A DNA stretch of 64,000 nucleotides, from NCBI RefSeq assembly GCF_900184685.1, contig NZ_FXXL01000007.1, positions 496,001 to 560,000 on the forward strand. The letters are read 5' to 3'. Each line of letters begins with the position of its first letter. Within the stretch, counting starts at the first letter, position 1. The notes beneath the pieces are model-generated. The model was not told where the DNA came from. It saw nothing but the letters and a program-made list of their open reading frames with translations, and searched no databases. Position numbers and translations under genes: made by a program. Shown here in pieces: positions 8,648-17,749 of the stretch. This DNA comes from Butyricimonas sp. Marseille-P3923 (lineage in GTDB: Bacteria; Bacteroidota; Bacteroidia; Bacteroidales; Marinifilaceae).

Positions 8648-8932
8648 ATATCCTCTGTATTAAAACAAGTTCTCGTTATTGAACGGGCAAAAGTAGTAAA
8701 AATATGATGAGGGTATCATCTTGCAAAACGATTTGTTGTTTCTCGTCTAATTGGTGGACATCGTGCGGGTATCACTCTTTTTAGATGTTTCTTGGTAAAT
8801 ATGTGTTGTTTTATAATATTTGTTTTTAAATAGTTACATGGTTTGGTTGAAGTATTTTGATTTATTTTTACTAACTTTCAGTCCTGAAAATATCGTGTTG
8901 ATAGTAGTATGATTTATTAAGAGAAAGAATAT

Positions 8933-9304
8933 ATGGGAAAAGAAGTACAGACCATCTTGAATCTTTTGAGTGAAGGTATCGTTGTGGAAGGTGATATCCG
9001 GACGACGAAAGATATACGGATTGACGGCACGCTCGTTGGTACGGTGCAGACCAATGGTCGTTTGGTTTTGGGTCCTGCCTCCAAAGTGACCGGAGGGGTA
9101 AATTCCCCGAGTATAGATATTTACGGGCAAGTTGAAGGGGACATCGTTTCGACAGGCTCTATCGTGTTGAGAAAAGACTCGAAAATCAAGGGAACGATAA
9201 CCACACGCACGATGATTGTTGAGGCGGGAGCGACTTTTAACGGGGAGAGCAAAATGGTTGTCGACAAGGGGAAGAGCGAGTTGCCAAGTGGAGGAGAAAA
9301 ATAA
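8933..9304 (+). CDS. Bactofilin (polymer-forming cytoskeletal protein)
   Basis: 123 residues. Short polar N-terminus, then a right-handed beta-helix core with regular hydrophobic spacing (GIVVEGDIRTTKDIRIDGT, VEGDIVSTGSIVLRKDSKIKGTI) and a short charged tail, as in bactofilins. These proteins polymerise without nucleotide and act in cell shape or polar scaffolding. The usual neighbour, an M23 peptidase gene, is absent; rex follows after 68 nt and has its own -7 box. Confidence 0.9.
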   Translation: MGKEVQTILNLLSEGIVVEGDIRTTKDIRIDGTLVGTVQTNGRLVLGPASKVTGGVNSPSIDIYGQVEGDIVSTGSIVLRKDSKIKGTITTRTMIVEAGATFNGESKMVVDKGKSELPSGGEK

Positions 9305-9343
9305 ATAATGCAGATTATTTACATCGTTTTCGATGAAAAGATA

Positions 9344-9351
9344 TAAATTTG
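9344..9351 (+). promoter_or_regulatory. Candidate -7 box for rex
   Basis: TAAATTTG matches TAnnTTTG, 21 nt before the rex start. No good -33 element is seen. Confidence 0.4.
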
Positions 9352-9372
9352 CAGCGAAATTATTGACGATAT

Positions 9373-10008
9373 ATGGCTAACGATAGTAAAATAGTTCCGG
9401 TTCCGGTACTCAGGCGGATGCCTGCTTATCTTTCATTCGTGAAAACCTTGCAGAAGCAGGGAGAGAAGTACGTGTCATCGACAAGAATAGCCGAATACAT
9501 GGAAATTGATGCCACGCAAGTGACGAAAGATCTATCACATACCGGGATATCCGGTAAGACTCGGGTGGGGTACGAGGTGGACAATTTCGTGGAAATCCTT
9601 GATGATTTTCTCGGGTTCAATAAGATGAATAACGCTTTTCTCGTGGGAGCCGGTTCGTTAGGAGGAGCCTTGTTGCAAGATAAGGGATTGAGAAACTTCG
9701 GTCTGAATATCCAAAAGGCTTTCGACGTGGATAAATCGAAAATCGGCACTAAAATCAATGACGTGGAGATATTTCATATCGATCAGTTCCGCGGTATGCC
9801 CACCGAATGTAACGTGGCCATCGGAATCATCACGGTTCCGGCAGATTGCGCGCAAGCGGTAGCCGATTTAATGGTGGCATGGGGAATCAAAGCCATTTGG
9901 AATTTTACCCCCGCGCGCATTAAAGTACCTTCGCATATAGCTGTCCAGAATAGTACTATTTACACGAATCTGGCGATTCTATTTAATAAATTGCACGGGC
10001 AGGAATAG
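9373..10008 (+). CDS. rex: Redox-sensing transcriptional repressor Rex
   Basis: 211 residues, the family length. N-terminal winged helix (VLRRMPAYLSFVKTL, then SSTRIAEYMEIDATQVTKDLS) and a C-terminal Rossmann domain with the NADH-binding glycine motif VGAGSLGGALL around residue 90. Rex senses the NADH/NAD+ ratio and represses fermentation and respiration genes when NADH is low. The conserved domain-swapped C-terminal helix (NLAILFNKLHG) is present. It is monocistronic here. Confidence in the family is very high; its targets are not visible. Confidence 0.96.
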   Translation: MANDSKIVPVPVLRRMPAYLSFVKTLQKQGEKYVSSTRIAEYMEIDATQVTKDLSHTGISGKTRVGYEVDNFVEILDDFLGFNKMNNAFLVGAGSLGGALLQDKGLRNFGLNIQKAFDVDKSKIGTKINDVEIFHIDQFRGMPTECNVAIGIITVPADCAQAVADLMVAWGIKAIWNFTPARIKVPSHIAVQNSTIYTNLAILFNKLHGQE

Positions 10009-10158
10009 GTTCAATCTCTTCGGGTTAGGTGTGTCACAAGGGTTTTGCCGGGGATAATCTCTACCGGTGGATGTTGTTTGCTGTTTGTTTGGGGGGTAAA
10101 AGAATGGGAAGACATGTTTTTCAAGTGTGTTAAATAAGCGTATTTTTTGCAAAAACGT

Positions 10159-10245
10159 GGGCTAAGAGTGGGCGATAAGTAGGCGAAGTGTAGGCGATGC
10201 CGCCTAACAGTCAGGCAACAGTCGCCTAATAGCCGTCCTATGGTA
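10159..10245. repeat. Degenerate 11-nt tandem repeats in two opposed sets
   Basis: Four units of the form (G/A)GGC-x3-A-x-GT at 11-nt spacing (10159-10202), followed by inverted-type units rich in CCTAA and CAGTC at the same period (10203-10245). The two halves are partly self-complementary (TAGGCG against CGCCTA). The repeat lies between convergent genes and is G+C richer than its surroundings. Confidence 0.6.
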
Positions 10246-10271
10246 TAGGTTTACGGGCTGTCGTGGGTTGT

Positions 10272-11471
10272 TTAAATATTGGAACGTGCAGAACGGGCTA
10301 ACTCGTCAAGTGTTTGATAAAATTTCGGATTCACGCCTGAACCGATGTAAATTATTTTTTTGTCCGGGGAGATTATGACTTGGGACGGGTAGGCGAGAAT
10401 CCCGTAATCTCGTGTGATTGTCATTTCTGGGGAACAAAATAGATTTTTCCATGGTAAATCGTTTTTCTTGATGGCTTGTAGCCATTTTTCTCTCGTGTCG
10501 TTGCAGCATACTCCCACGAATTCAAATAAAGTGTGATATTTCCTGTAATAATTCTTTAAATGTGGAAATTCGGCGATGCAATAGCCGCACCAACTTCCCC
10601 AAAAATCAAGTATAATGTATTTGTCCTTGAAGGAAGATAACGAGATTTGATTCCCGTTTGTATCGGGGAGAAGGAAATCCGGGGCGATGCTCCCTGTCGT
10701 AAGTTCTTTATGTCGTTGTTGGGTCTGTATTTGCTGTGTCGAGAATGACACGATATGATTAAGTCGATTTTTTAATTTTCCGTCGCGGATTTTCGGGTTC
10801 AAGCTGTTGTATAAAGGTGGTACACTATCCGTGTCCATGCTGCTAAGGTAAATGGCGGAAGCCTCCCTGTCGGGGTGTTGTTTTATGTAGTTATATTTAA
10901 GTGCTTGTATTTCGTTCCCGATTTTCTTGTAGCGATTGTATATTTTATTTTTCTCTGTTTGTGGGGCATCTTCCTTGAAAAGCGAGTCTAAAACCATATC
11001 ACATTTCGTGTTTTCAACAAGCAGGTGAATGTATGTTTTTTTGTACTCGGCTAATTGTGAATTTAGTTCTGAACCGGATATGGAATAAGATAAATAATCG
11101 GGAAAAAATTCACCTGAAATATTTATTTGTTCGTTCGGTGTGATATAGAGATCTATTGTTTTGGATGAAGCCCAATAGGTGTTGCCATCCGGGTAAAGAA
11201 CTTGTCCCTTGCCGGGAATAAGCTGAATCATCTGTAAGTCGTTAAGGGGTAAGTCGATCGTGAATTTCCCGTTTTTGGCAACAGTCTTAAAACTTGGTAA
11301 TTCGGTATCTCCCCGGTAACGATTGATCGAATCCGGGTGCAGGCTCGTGTGTATTCCGTAAATCGTATCATTACCGATTCCCTTGATATACCCGGTAATG
11401 GTATGTTTTTGTTCGCATGATATCATTGAAATACATAGAAATGCCGCGAGTATGGTGTAGATTGTTTTCAT
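10272..11471 (-). CDS. TlpA-like thioredoxin-fold lipoprotein (DUF4369-type N-terminus)
   Basis: 399 residues from the ATG at 11471, chosen because a signal peptide with lipobox SMIS-C follows directly; the longer frame from 11561 would bury it. The N-terminal half is a beta-rich domain with TITGYIKGIGNDTIYG, typical of DUF4369-containing proteins. The C-terminal 140 residues form an AhpC/TSA-Redoxin domain with the active-site motif WGSWCGYC and the cis-proline region YPSQVIIS. It should act as a periplasmic or outer-membrane-facing thiol-disulfide reductase. Monocistronic on the minus strand. Confidence 0.88.
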   Translation of the reverse strand: MKTIYTILAAFLCISMISCEQKHTITGYIKGIGNDTIYGIHTSLHPDSINRYRGDTELPSFKTVAKNGKFTIDLPLNDLQMIQLIPGKGQVLYPDGNTYWASSKTIDLYITPNEQINISGEFFPDYLSYSISGSELNSQLAEYKKTYIHLLVENTKCDMVLDSLFKEDAPQTEKNKIYNRYKKIGNEIQALKYNYIKQHPDREASAIYLSSMDTDSVPPLYNSLNPKIRDGKLKNRLNHIVSFSTQQIQTQQRHKELTTGSIAPDFLLPDTNGNQISLSSFKDKYIILDFWGSWCGYCIAEFPHLKNYYRKYHTLFEFVGVCCNDTREKWLQAIKKNDLPWKNLFCSPEMTITRDYGILAYPSQVIISPDKKIIYIGSGVNPKFYQTLDELARSARSNI

Positions 11472-11735
11472 TCTTCTTGATTTTTTGTAACAGGTTAAAA
11501 GTATGCTTTTTTGTTGGGTTTTCCAATAAAATGTGAATTCTTGTACCCTGTTTTTTCGCATTGTTCGTTCATTTATTAATAAAATATTTGTTAAATAACA
11601 AGAGAGGAGGTGATAAAAATACGTATCAAGTGAAACTTATTCATGAAAACCTTTTCATAGAAAGTAAAATTGGAGGTTATTGCACGATGTTAAATTGCTG
11701 CTCATAGGAAAATAAGCAGTAAAAAACTAAAAGTT

Positions 11736-12488
11736 ATGAAAAAAAAATCGATTTATTATGTAATGGGATTATTGCTCATGATGAATTTGTGGGCATGTAA
11801 TCAAGAAGAATTTTTGGAAAATGAAATTGTTGATCAAGGGCAAAACACAGATTTATTGGCACGTGGATTCTATGCAGACTTGTACACGATTGCAGAGGGA
11901 TGGGATATGAGTGCTGATTATTATTTGAGAGCTATTGTTAACGAAATGTTTCAAGGAGAGTATATGATGTATTATCAAGTACTTCTGCGACTTGATGAAA
12001 CTTTTAGTGAAAAAATATCTTATATATTTATTGATGATCATTTGTTTTCTTTAGGAGCGTATGATCCTATAAGAAATGACATGTTTTTTAGAAGTGTGTA
12101 TGATATTTATGAAGCTTTTCCCGAGGAGTATATACACTTTTTGCAGGATTTGTGTTATGGGATAAGTCTTTTTGGCTTCTACGTTAATGATGCAATTTTA
12201 CTTGAATTTGAGGCTAAAGTATTGAGGGATATATGTGATGGAGAGAGGTATTGTGACCTATATACAGGAATGGGAAAATATCATCCTGGTTCTTATATAA
12301 GGTGGATAAATGAAATCAGAGATTTGATGGCTGGGATGCCTTTTGAATTAATAGAGGAAGGGTATGACGGTATATCCTATTATGATTTTTTGGAAGATTA
12401 TGCTGCGTATATTGGTAACACTGTTCCAGGTGGAAGGGATGTTCCTCAATTACTTCAATTTGCATTTAGTGGTGAATGGAGGAATTAA
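11736..12488 (+). CDS. Acidic hypothetical lipoprotein
   Basis: 250 residues. Signal peptide ending in a lipobox NLWA-C21, followed by NQEEFLENE, so probably surface- or outer-membrane-anchored. The mature protein is strongly acidic and aromatic (many Tyr, Asp, Glu), with no motif I recognise. Codon use and base composition are more AT-rich than in the housekeeping genes nearby, which may indicate recent transfer. It lies 63 nt before the next gene on the same strand and may be co-transcribed with it. Confidence 0.65.
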   Translation: MKKKSIYYVMGLLLMMNLWACNQEEFLENEIVDQGQNTDLLARGFYADLYTIAEGWDMSADYYLRAIVNEMFQGEYMMYYQVLLRLDETFSEKISYIFIDDHLFSLGAYDPIRNDMFFRSVYDIYEAFPEEYIHFLQDLCYGISLFGFYVNDAILLEFEAKVLRDICDGERYCDLYTGMGKYHPGSYIRWINEIRDLMAGMPFELIEEGYDGISYYDFLEDYAAYIGNTVPGGRDVPQLLQFAFSGEWRN

Positions 12489-12551
12489 CATCGATTAGAA
12501 TGATGATTTTTTATAGTTTATTTTATATATCACTTTAAATCATTTTATGTT

Positions 12552-13211
12552 ATGAAGATTTTTTTGTTTTTAGGTGTCGTTTTTTGTTTGTTTTTTGCAC
12601 AGAAAGGTGTGAGTCAAAGTCGGACGATTGGGAGTGTGTTGGATACATTGTCAAGGGATAGTGCAATTGTGAAATTAGTGAACGAATCTTACCGGGTGAT
12701 GGAGGGGCGAGATTGTTTGATGAATGTTAAAAATAAGTTCGATTTTGCTGGTGTGATGGATTGTAGGAAAGGGAAAAGGATAACCTTTATGGAAAGAGGG
12801 ACGATTGATGAAAAAGTTTTCAAGAAAGTTTTTTCAAAAGAGCGTATGGCTGAGTTGAGGGGACAGAGTTTCACGATAGCTTGTATTATCGATTCGACGG
12901 GATGCGTGCACGAGATTATTCGTTTTCTGTTGGCTTCTGCCCCGGGATTGACTTTCGAGGAGATAGAACAAGTGGAAAAAGAGATGCAAGGGTTTAAGAT
13001 TAAGCTATTGGGCGTGGGAACCCCGCGTGTGCCACCTTACGATTTGTTCGGGTATCGTTGTGATTTCAAGAGGCTTTATGAGAACTACGAGGTTAATCAG
13101 GCAAGAGAGTTGAAGGATCCTGTTGAGTTGTGGGAAGAGATAAATAGGATAAACGAGCAGAAAAATCTAGAAAAGTCACGAAGGGATAGGCGAGGAAGTG
13201 TTGGGTTGTAA
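12552..13211 (+). CDS. Exported hypothetical protein
   Basis: 219 residues with a signal peptide (cleavage after KGVSQ) and no lipobox. The middle segment SFTIACIIDSTGCVHEIIRFLL, followed by an amphipathic helix (FEEIEQVEKEMQG), resembles in outline the TonB C-terminal fold used in many Bacteroidota periplasmic proteins, but there is no transmembrane anchor and I would not assign it. Three cysteines remain in the mature part. It follows the acidic lipoprotein gene and ends before a strong terminator. Confidence 0.6.
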   Translation: MKIFLFLGVVFCLFFAQKGVSQSRTIGSVLDTLSRDSAIVKLVNESYRVMEGRDCLMNVKNKFDFAGVMDCRKGKRITFMERGTIDEKVFKKVFSKERMAELRGQSFTIACIIDSTGCVHEIIRFLLASAPGLTFEEIEQVEKEMQGFKIKLLGVGTPRVPPYDLFGYRCDFKRLYENYEVNQARELKDPVELWEEINRINEQKNLEKSRRDRRGSVGL

Positions 13212-13268
13212 ACCTGATAATATCTGCTTCGAAAAGATGTTGGCAAGTGCTTGCCTGTTGTGTTCTTG

Positions 13269-13312
13269 CTCTCCACGTGATTCGGTCACGTGGAGAGGTG
13301 TACTTTTTTTTA
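13269..13312 (+). terminator. Rho-independent terminator
   Basis: Perfect 12-bp stem 13269-13280 with 13286-13297, loop TTCGG, followed by a run of eight T residues starting at 13304. Confidence 0.85.
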
Positions 13313-13353
13313 TTCGAATACGAAATATAGATATGATTCTTGTAAGTTTGTAT

Positions 13354-13361
13354 TATCTTTG
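13354..13361 (+). promoter_or_regulatory. Candidate -7 box for the Rpn-family gene
   Basis: TATCTTTG matches TAnnTTTG. The same box and about 20 bp of flanking sequence are conserved ahead of the Rpn remnant at 36878-37233, which supports its use. Confidence 0.5.
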
Positions 13362-13387
13362 TTTGAGTAATAAACAATATAAAGCCC

Positions 13388-14242
13388 ATGGGAAGCGAAG
13401 GTTTACAAGAACGGTATATCAATCCTTACACGGATTTCGGGTTCAAAAAATTGTTCGGTACGGACATGAACAAAGATTTGTTGATCAGTTTCCTGAATGC
13501 TTTGTTGCACGGGGAACAGATGGTGAAGGATGTTACTTATCTGAATACGGAACACCTCGGTACTCAAGAGATTGACCGGCGTGCCGTGTTCGACGTGTAT
13601 TGCGAGAATGAACAGGGCGAGAAATTTCTCGTGGAAATGCAAAAGGGAGAGCAGCAGTTTTTCAAAGATAGAAGTTTGTTTTATTCAACTTTTCCCATTC
13701 GGGAACAGGCGGTAAAAGGGAAAAACTGGGATTACGAGTTAAAAGCGGTTTACACCATTGGAATCCTTAATTTTACTTTCGACGAGAAGGACGGTTATTA
13801 CCATCATGAAGTAAAATTACTGGATACCCGCACGAAAGAAGTATTCTATGACAAGCTTACTTTCATTTACTTGGAAATGCCTAAGTTCAACAAGACCGAG
13901 TCGGAGCTGGAAACGATGTTTGACAAGTGGATGTTTGTTTTGCGGAATCTTTCCGGACTCATGGAGCGTCCGGCGGCATTGCAGGAACGTGTTTTCGAAC
14001 GTCTTTTCAAAGCGGCGGAAATTGCCGGGTTTTCCCAACAGGAACTATTTGAATACGAGGATAGTTTAAAAGTTTTTAGGGACTGGTATAGCGTGATGAA
14101 AACGGCTGTAAAAAAGGGTAGGGCAGAAGGAATAGAAGAGAGTAAAATGGAAATAGCCCGAAACCTGAAAGCCTTGGGAGTTCCGATTGAGGTTATCGTT
14201 AAAAGTACGAACTTGTCGATGGAAGAGATTGAGAAGTTGTAA
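13388..14242 (+). CDS. Rpn-family PD-(D/E)XK nuclease/putative transposase
   Basis: 284 residues. N-terminus YINPYTDFGFKKLFG is the family signature; the nuclease core shows RRAVFDVYCENEQGEKFLVEMQ in two parts (VFDVYC, then FLVEMQ), giving the D...E-x-Q form of the PD-(D/E)XK site. The C-terminus is a charged helical tail (KGRAEGIEESKMEIARNLKA). Rpn proteins stimulate RecA-independent recombination; whether they move themselves is unsettled. A second, internally deleted copy with conserved upstream DNA lies at 36878-37233. No terminal inverted repeats are seen. Confidence 0.85.
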   Translation: MGSEGLQERYINPYTDFGFKKLFGTDMNKDLLISFLNALLHGEQMVKDVTYLNTEHLGTQEIDRRAVFDVYCENEQGEKFLVEMQKGEQQFFKDRSLFYSTFPIREQAVKGKNWDYELKAVYTIGILNFTFDEKDGYYHHEVKLLDTRTKEVFYDKLTFIYLEMPKFNKTESELETMFDKWMFVLRNLSGLMERPAALQERVFERLFKAAEIAGFSQQELFEYEDSLKVFRDWYSVMKTAVKKGRAEGIEESKMEIARNLKALGVPIEVIVKSTNLSMEEIEKL

Positions 14243-14302
14243 GAGTTTTGTATTTTTCTTAAATGTAGTCGATTAAATCTGATCGAATCTATTACTCGTG
14301 TG

Positions 14303-14332
14303 TTGTTTTTCCGATGTTTTTTCGTACTTTTG
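14303..14332 (+). promoter_or_regulatory. Promoter of the thrS operon
   Basis: TTG at 14303-14305, 19 nt, then TACTTTTG at 14325-14332: a complete match to the Bacteroides housekeeping promoter. It gives a leader of about 35 nt before thrS. Confidence 0.75.
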
Positions 14333-14374
14333 CAACTTGTAAATTACAATTAGTAATAACTAAAAGAAAGCAGA

Positions 14375-16333
14375 ATGGTAAAGATTAAATTTCCCGATGG
14401 GAATGTAAAAGAGTTCGAGTCCGGGGTTACCGGCATGGACATAGCTAAGTCGATTAGCCATAAGCTGGCTAAGGAAGTGTTGTCGATATCCGTCAATGGA
14501 GTCACGTGGGACTTGACGCGGGGGATAACGACAGACGCCGAGATTAAGCTGTATACATGGGACGACGAAGAGGGACGCCATGCTTTCTGGCACTCGTCTG
14601 CACACCTTATGGCAGAAGCTTTGCAGGCTCTTTACCCGAATATCAAGTTCGGTATAGGACCGGCTATCGAGAATGGTTTCTACTATGACGTGGATCCCGG
14701 AGAAGGTGTTGCCATCCAAGAGAAAGATTTAGTGGAGATTGAAAAGAAGATGCTGGAGTTGGCAAGGAAAAACGAGGAGTATTGCAGGATAGACGTTAGC
14801 AAGCAAGAGGCGTTGAATCATTTTTCATCCCTCGACGAAACATATAAAGTTGAGTTAATCAATGATTTGGAAGACGGTACGATCACGTATTACCGTCAGG
14901 GGGATTTCACGGACTTGTGTCGCGGACCGCACTTGCCCGATACATCCTATATCAAAGCGATCAAGTTGACATCCGTTGCCGGGGCATACTGGAGAGGGGA
15001 CGAGCACAATAAGATGCTGACCCGTATCTACGGTATCACTTTCCCGAAGCAGAAGATGTTGGACGAGTGGATCGTGTTGATGGAGGAGGCGAAGAAGCGT
15101 GACCACCGCAAGATAGGCAAGGAGATGGAATTGTTCATGTTCTCGCAAGCCGTGGGTTCGGGATTACCCATGTGGTTGCCGAAAGGCGCTATGTTGCGCG
15201 ACCGTTTGGAGGCTTTCTTGAGAAAGGTACAGAAGAAATACGGTTACGAGCAGGTAATTACCCCGCATATCGGTAACGTGAACTTGTACAAGACTTCCGG
15301 GCATTTCCAGAAGTACGGGAAGGATAGTTTCCAAGTGATCACCACGCCGCAAGAAGGCGAGGAGTTCATGTTGAAACCGATGAACTGCCCGCATCATTGC
15401 GAGATATACAAGTTTAAGCCCCGCTCGTACAAGGATCTTCCGGTGCGTTTTGCCGAGTTCGGTACGGTGTATCGTTACGAGCAGAGTGGTGAATTGCACG
15501 GGTTGACAAGGGTACGCGGTTTTACTCAAGATGACGCTCACTTGTTCTGTACGCCCGATCAATTGAAGGAGGAGTTCAAGAAAGTGATTGATATTATATT
15601 CACGATTTTCAAAGCGTTGGATTTCGAGAATTTCACGGCGCAGGTATCGTTGAGAGACCCGAATAACAAGGAGAAATATATCGGTTCGGACGAGAACTGG
15701 GAGAAGGCGGAAACTGCCATCATCGAGGCTGCTGCCGAGAAAGGTCTGACAACTACCGTGGAATTGGGTGAAGCCGCGTTCTACGGTCCGAAGTTGGACT
15801 TCATGGTGAAAGACGCTATCGGTCGGAAATGGCAATTGGGTACGATTCAAGTGGATTACAACCTGCCGGAACGTTTCGATTTGGAATACACGGGTGCCGA
15901 TAACCAGAAGCATCGTCCGGTGATGATCCACCGCGCGCCGTTCGGAAGTATGGAGCGTTTCGTGGCGGTTTTGATCGAGCACACGGGTGGTAAATTCCCC
16001 TTGTGGTTGACCCCGGATCAGGTTGTAGTGCTTCCGATTAGCGAAAAATATAACGATTACGCGGAAAAAGTTGTAAATTTCTTAAATAATTCCGACATTC
16101 GCACCGTTTTAGACGACCGTAACGAGAAGATAGGTCGGAAGATACGTGATAACGAGTTGAAAAAGATTCCTTACATGTTGATTGTCGGGGAGCAGGAAAT
16201 GAACGAAAATAAAGTTTCCGTGCGCCGTCAGGGTGAAGGTGACAAGGGATCGATGTCGACGGAAGAGTTTGCAGAGATGATAAATAAAGAGGTAGAGATG
16301 CAGTTGAACGCTATCTACAATGAAAATAAATAA
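14375..16333 (+). CDS. thrS: Threonyl-tRNA synthetase
   Basis: 652 residues, normal length. TGS domain at 1-62, the editing domain with [11 protein letters not shown] (zinc/hydrolysis histidines) and a class II core: motif 2 around [20 protein letters not shown] in two parts, zinc-site CPHHCEIY, motif 3 near [11 protein letters not shown], then the anticodon-binding domain starting [17 protein letters not shown]. It charges tRNA-Thr. It heads the conserved order thrS-infC-rpmI-rplT and shares one promoter and one terminator (17666-17700). Confidence 0.98.
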   Translation: MVKIKFPDGNVKEFESGVTGMDIAKSISHKLAKEVLSISVNGVTWDLTRGITTDAEIKLYTWDDEEGRHAFWHSSAHLMAEALQALYPNIKFGIGPAIENGFYYDVDPGEGVAIQEKDLVEIEKKMLELARKNEEYCRIDVSKQEALNHFSSLDETYKVELINDLEDGTITYYRQGDFTDLCRGPHLPDTSYIKAIKLTSVAGAYWRGDEHNKMLTRIYGITFPKQKMLDEWIVLMEEAKKRDHRKIGKEMELFMFSQAVGSGLPMWLPKGAMLRDRLEAFLRKVQKKYGYEQVITPHIGNVNLYKTSGHFQKYGKDSFQVITTPQEGEEFMLKPMNCPHHCEIYKFKPRSYKDLPVRFAEFGTVYRYEQSGELHGLTRVRGFTQDDAHLFCTPDQLKEEFKKVIDIIFTIFKALDFENFTAQVSLRDPNNKEKYIGSDENWEKAETAIIEAAAEKGLTTTVELGEAAFYGPKLDFMVKDAIGRKWQLGTIQVDYNLPERFDLEYTGADNQKHRPVMIHRAPFGSMERFVAVLIEHTGGKFPLWLTPDQVVVLPISEKYNDYAEKVVNFLNNSDIRTVLDDRNEKIGRKIRDNELKKIPYMLIVGEQEMNENKVSVRRQGEGDKGSMSTEEFAEMINKEVEMQLNAIYNENK

Positions 16334-16347
16334 TAAAAGGAGGATTA

Positions 16348-16896
16348 ATTATAGCAAGGACAATGGAATTTAGGGGCAGAGGTCAAAGTGACAAGCCACA
16401 GCACAGAATTAACGAGCAGATAAGAGCCGCTTCTGTGAGAGTCGTTGGTGAAAACGTGGAACCGGGGGTTTATCCCGTGAAAGAGGCTTTAGCGATGGCT
16501 GAAGCTGCCGGAGCGGATCTGGTAGAAATATCTCCCAATGCCGATCCACCCGTGTGCAGGATTATTGATTATAGTAAGTTTCTGTACCAGTTGAAGAAAA
16601 AGCAGAAAGAGATTAAAGCCAAGAGCGTGAAAGTGGTCGTGAAGGAGATTCGTTTCGGACCCCAGACAGATGATCATGATTTCAATTTCAAGTTGAAACA
16701 CGCGATTGAGTTCTTGAAAGAGGGTGCTAAGGTGAAAGCCTACGTTTTTTTCAAGGGACGCTCTATCTTGTTTAAGGATCAAGGGGCTACATTGTTGGAA
16801 CGCTTTGTCGATGCTTTGGAAGATTACGGTAAATTGGAATCCGCTCCCATGTTGGAGGGGAAGAAGATGATTGTGATGATTACTCCTAAAAAATAG
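16348..16896 (+). CDS. infC: Translation initiation factor IF-3
   Basis: IF-3 binds the 30S subunit, keeps subunits apart and rejects non-AUG starts. The N-domain begins at [15 protein letters not shown] and the C-domain at [18 protein letters not shown]; both are complete. The first ATG is at 16363, but the only strong Shine-Dalgarno sequence (AAAGGAGG, 16336-16343) is 19 nt away from it and correctly placed for ATT at 16348 (4 nt) or ATA at 16351 (7 nt), both in frame. infC genes often start at AUU so that IF-3 represses its own translation. I therefore take 16348; the alternative 16363 start would shorten it by 5 residues. Confidence 0.93.
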   Translation: MIARTMEFRGRGQSDKPQHRINEQIRAASVRVVGENVEPGVYPVKEALAMAEAAGADLVEISPNADPPVCRIIDYSKFLYQLKKKQKEIKAKSVKVVVKEIRFGPQTDDHDFNFKLKHAIEFLKEGAKVKAYVFFKGRSILFKDQGATLLERFVDALEDYGKLESAPMLEGKKMIVMITPKK

Positions 16897-16926
16897 TTTA
16901 GAATTTGGGTTTTAGAATTTAGAATG

Positions 16927-16954
16927 AAATCTAAAATTTAAAATCTAAAATTTG
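16927..16954. repeat. Heptanucleotide repeat upstream of rpmI
   Basis: Four units at 7-nt period: AAATCTA, AAATTTA, AAATCTA, AAATTTG. A partly complementary TTTAGAATTT-rich stretch precedes it (16897-16922), so the whole can fold back. It ends 55 nt before the rpmI start. Confidence 0.6.
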
Positions 16955-17009
16955 AATTGAAAGGATTTTTATAATTACATATTCTGAAACACAATTAAAT
17001 TTAGAACAA

Positions 17010-17204
17010 ATGCCAAAGATGAAGAGTGTAAGTAGCGCGAAGAAAAGATTCGTTCTGACCGCTACCGGGAAGATTAAAAGAAAACATGCTTTCAAAAGTC
17101 ATATTTTGACGAAAAAAGCAACGAAGAGAAAAAGAAATTTGACTCATAGTGCTATTGTTGATTCTACTAACATGGCTACTGTGAGAAAGATGCTTTGTAT
17201 CTAA
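17010..17204 (+). CDS. rpmI: Ribosomal protein L35
   Basis: 64 residues, start [14 protein letters not shown], then the basic core [18 protein letters not shown] and RKRNL typical of bL35, a small 50S subunit protein. It lies between infC and rplT in the universal order and is within the same operon. The sequence needs no alternative explanation. Confidence 0.97.
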   Translation: MPKMKSVSSAKKRFVLTATGKIKRKHAFKSHILTKKATKRKRNLTHSAIVDSTNMATVRKMLCI

Positions 17205-17294
17205 TCTAAGAAATTAAATTAAAAGTAATTAACCGGAATGTTATGCCTGACAAGTTTCTGAAAAGAACGCTAACATTCAAAAAAAACAAGAATT

Positions 17295-17648
17295 ATGCCA
17301 AGAGCTAAAAATGCCGTTGCTTCGAGAGCACGTAGAAAAAAGGTTTTAAAACAGACCAGAGGTAACTTTGGTGCAAGAAAAAATGTCTGGACGGTTGCTA
17401 AAAACACGTATGAAAAAGGTTTGACGTACGCGTACCGTGACAGAAAGAAGAAAAAATCAGAATTTAGAGCACTGTGGATTCAGAGAATTAATGCCGCGGT
17501 TAGAATGGAAGGTTTAACTTACTCCAAATTTATGGGCTTGGTTCATAAGGCTGAAGTAAACATGAACCGTAAAGTTCTTGCTGATCTGGCTATGAATCAA
17601 CCGGAAGCTTTCAAAGCTGTAGTGGCGAAAGTGAAAGAGTTAGCTTAG
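17295..17648 (+). CDS. rplT: Ribosomal protein L20
   Basis: 117 residues, start [18 protein letters not shown], with the long basic N-terminal helix and the globular C-domain ([16 protein letters not shown], then NRKVLADLA). bL20 is needed for early 50S assembly and in other bacteria represses its own operon by binding the rpmI leader. Last gene before the terminator at 17666. Confidence 0.97.
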   Translation: MPRAKNAVASRARRKKVLKQTRGNFGARKNVWTVAKNTYEKGLTYAYRDRKKKKSEFRALWIQRINAAVRMEGLTYSKFMGLVHKAEVNMNRKVLADLAMNQPEAFKAVVAKVKELA

Positions 17649-17665
17649 TAATTATAAAATATCGG

Positions 17666-17697
17666 AAAAAGGCTGCCCTCGGGTAGCCTTTTTTTTT
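17666..17697 (+). terminator. Terminator of thrS-infC-rpmI-rplT
   Basis: 13-bp stem 17666-17678 with 17681-17693 (one G-T pair), ending in a run of nine T residues. Confidence 0.85.
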
Positions 17698-17708
17698 AAT
17701 TAAAATGT

Positions 17709-17716
17709 TACCTTTG
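17709..17716 (+). promoter_or_regulatory. Candidate -7 box for dapB
   Basis: TACCTTTG matches TAnnTTTG, about 34 nt before the dapB start at 17750. An ATG at 17705 would lie upstream of the transcript start, which supports the 17750 start. Confidence 0.5.
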
Positions 17717-17749
17717 CGTGTCAGTGGTATATTTTATTTATTTAGAATA

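Noticed and set aside
15164-15982. 272-codon open frame on the minus strand
   Set aside because: Shadow of thrS; translation has no family features.
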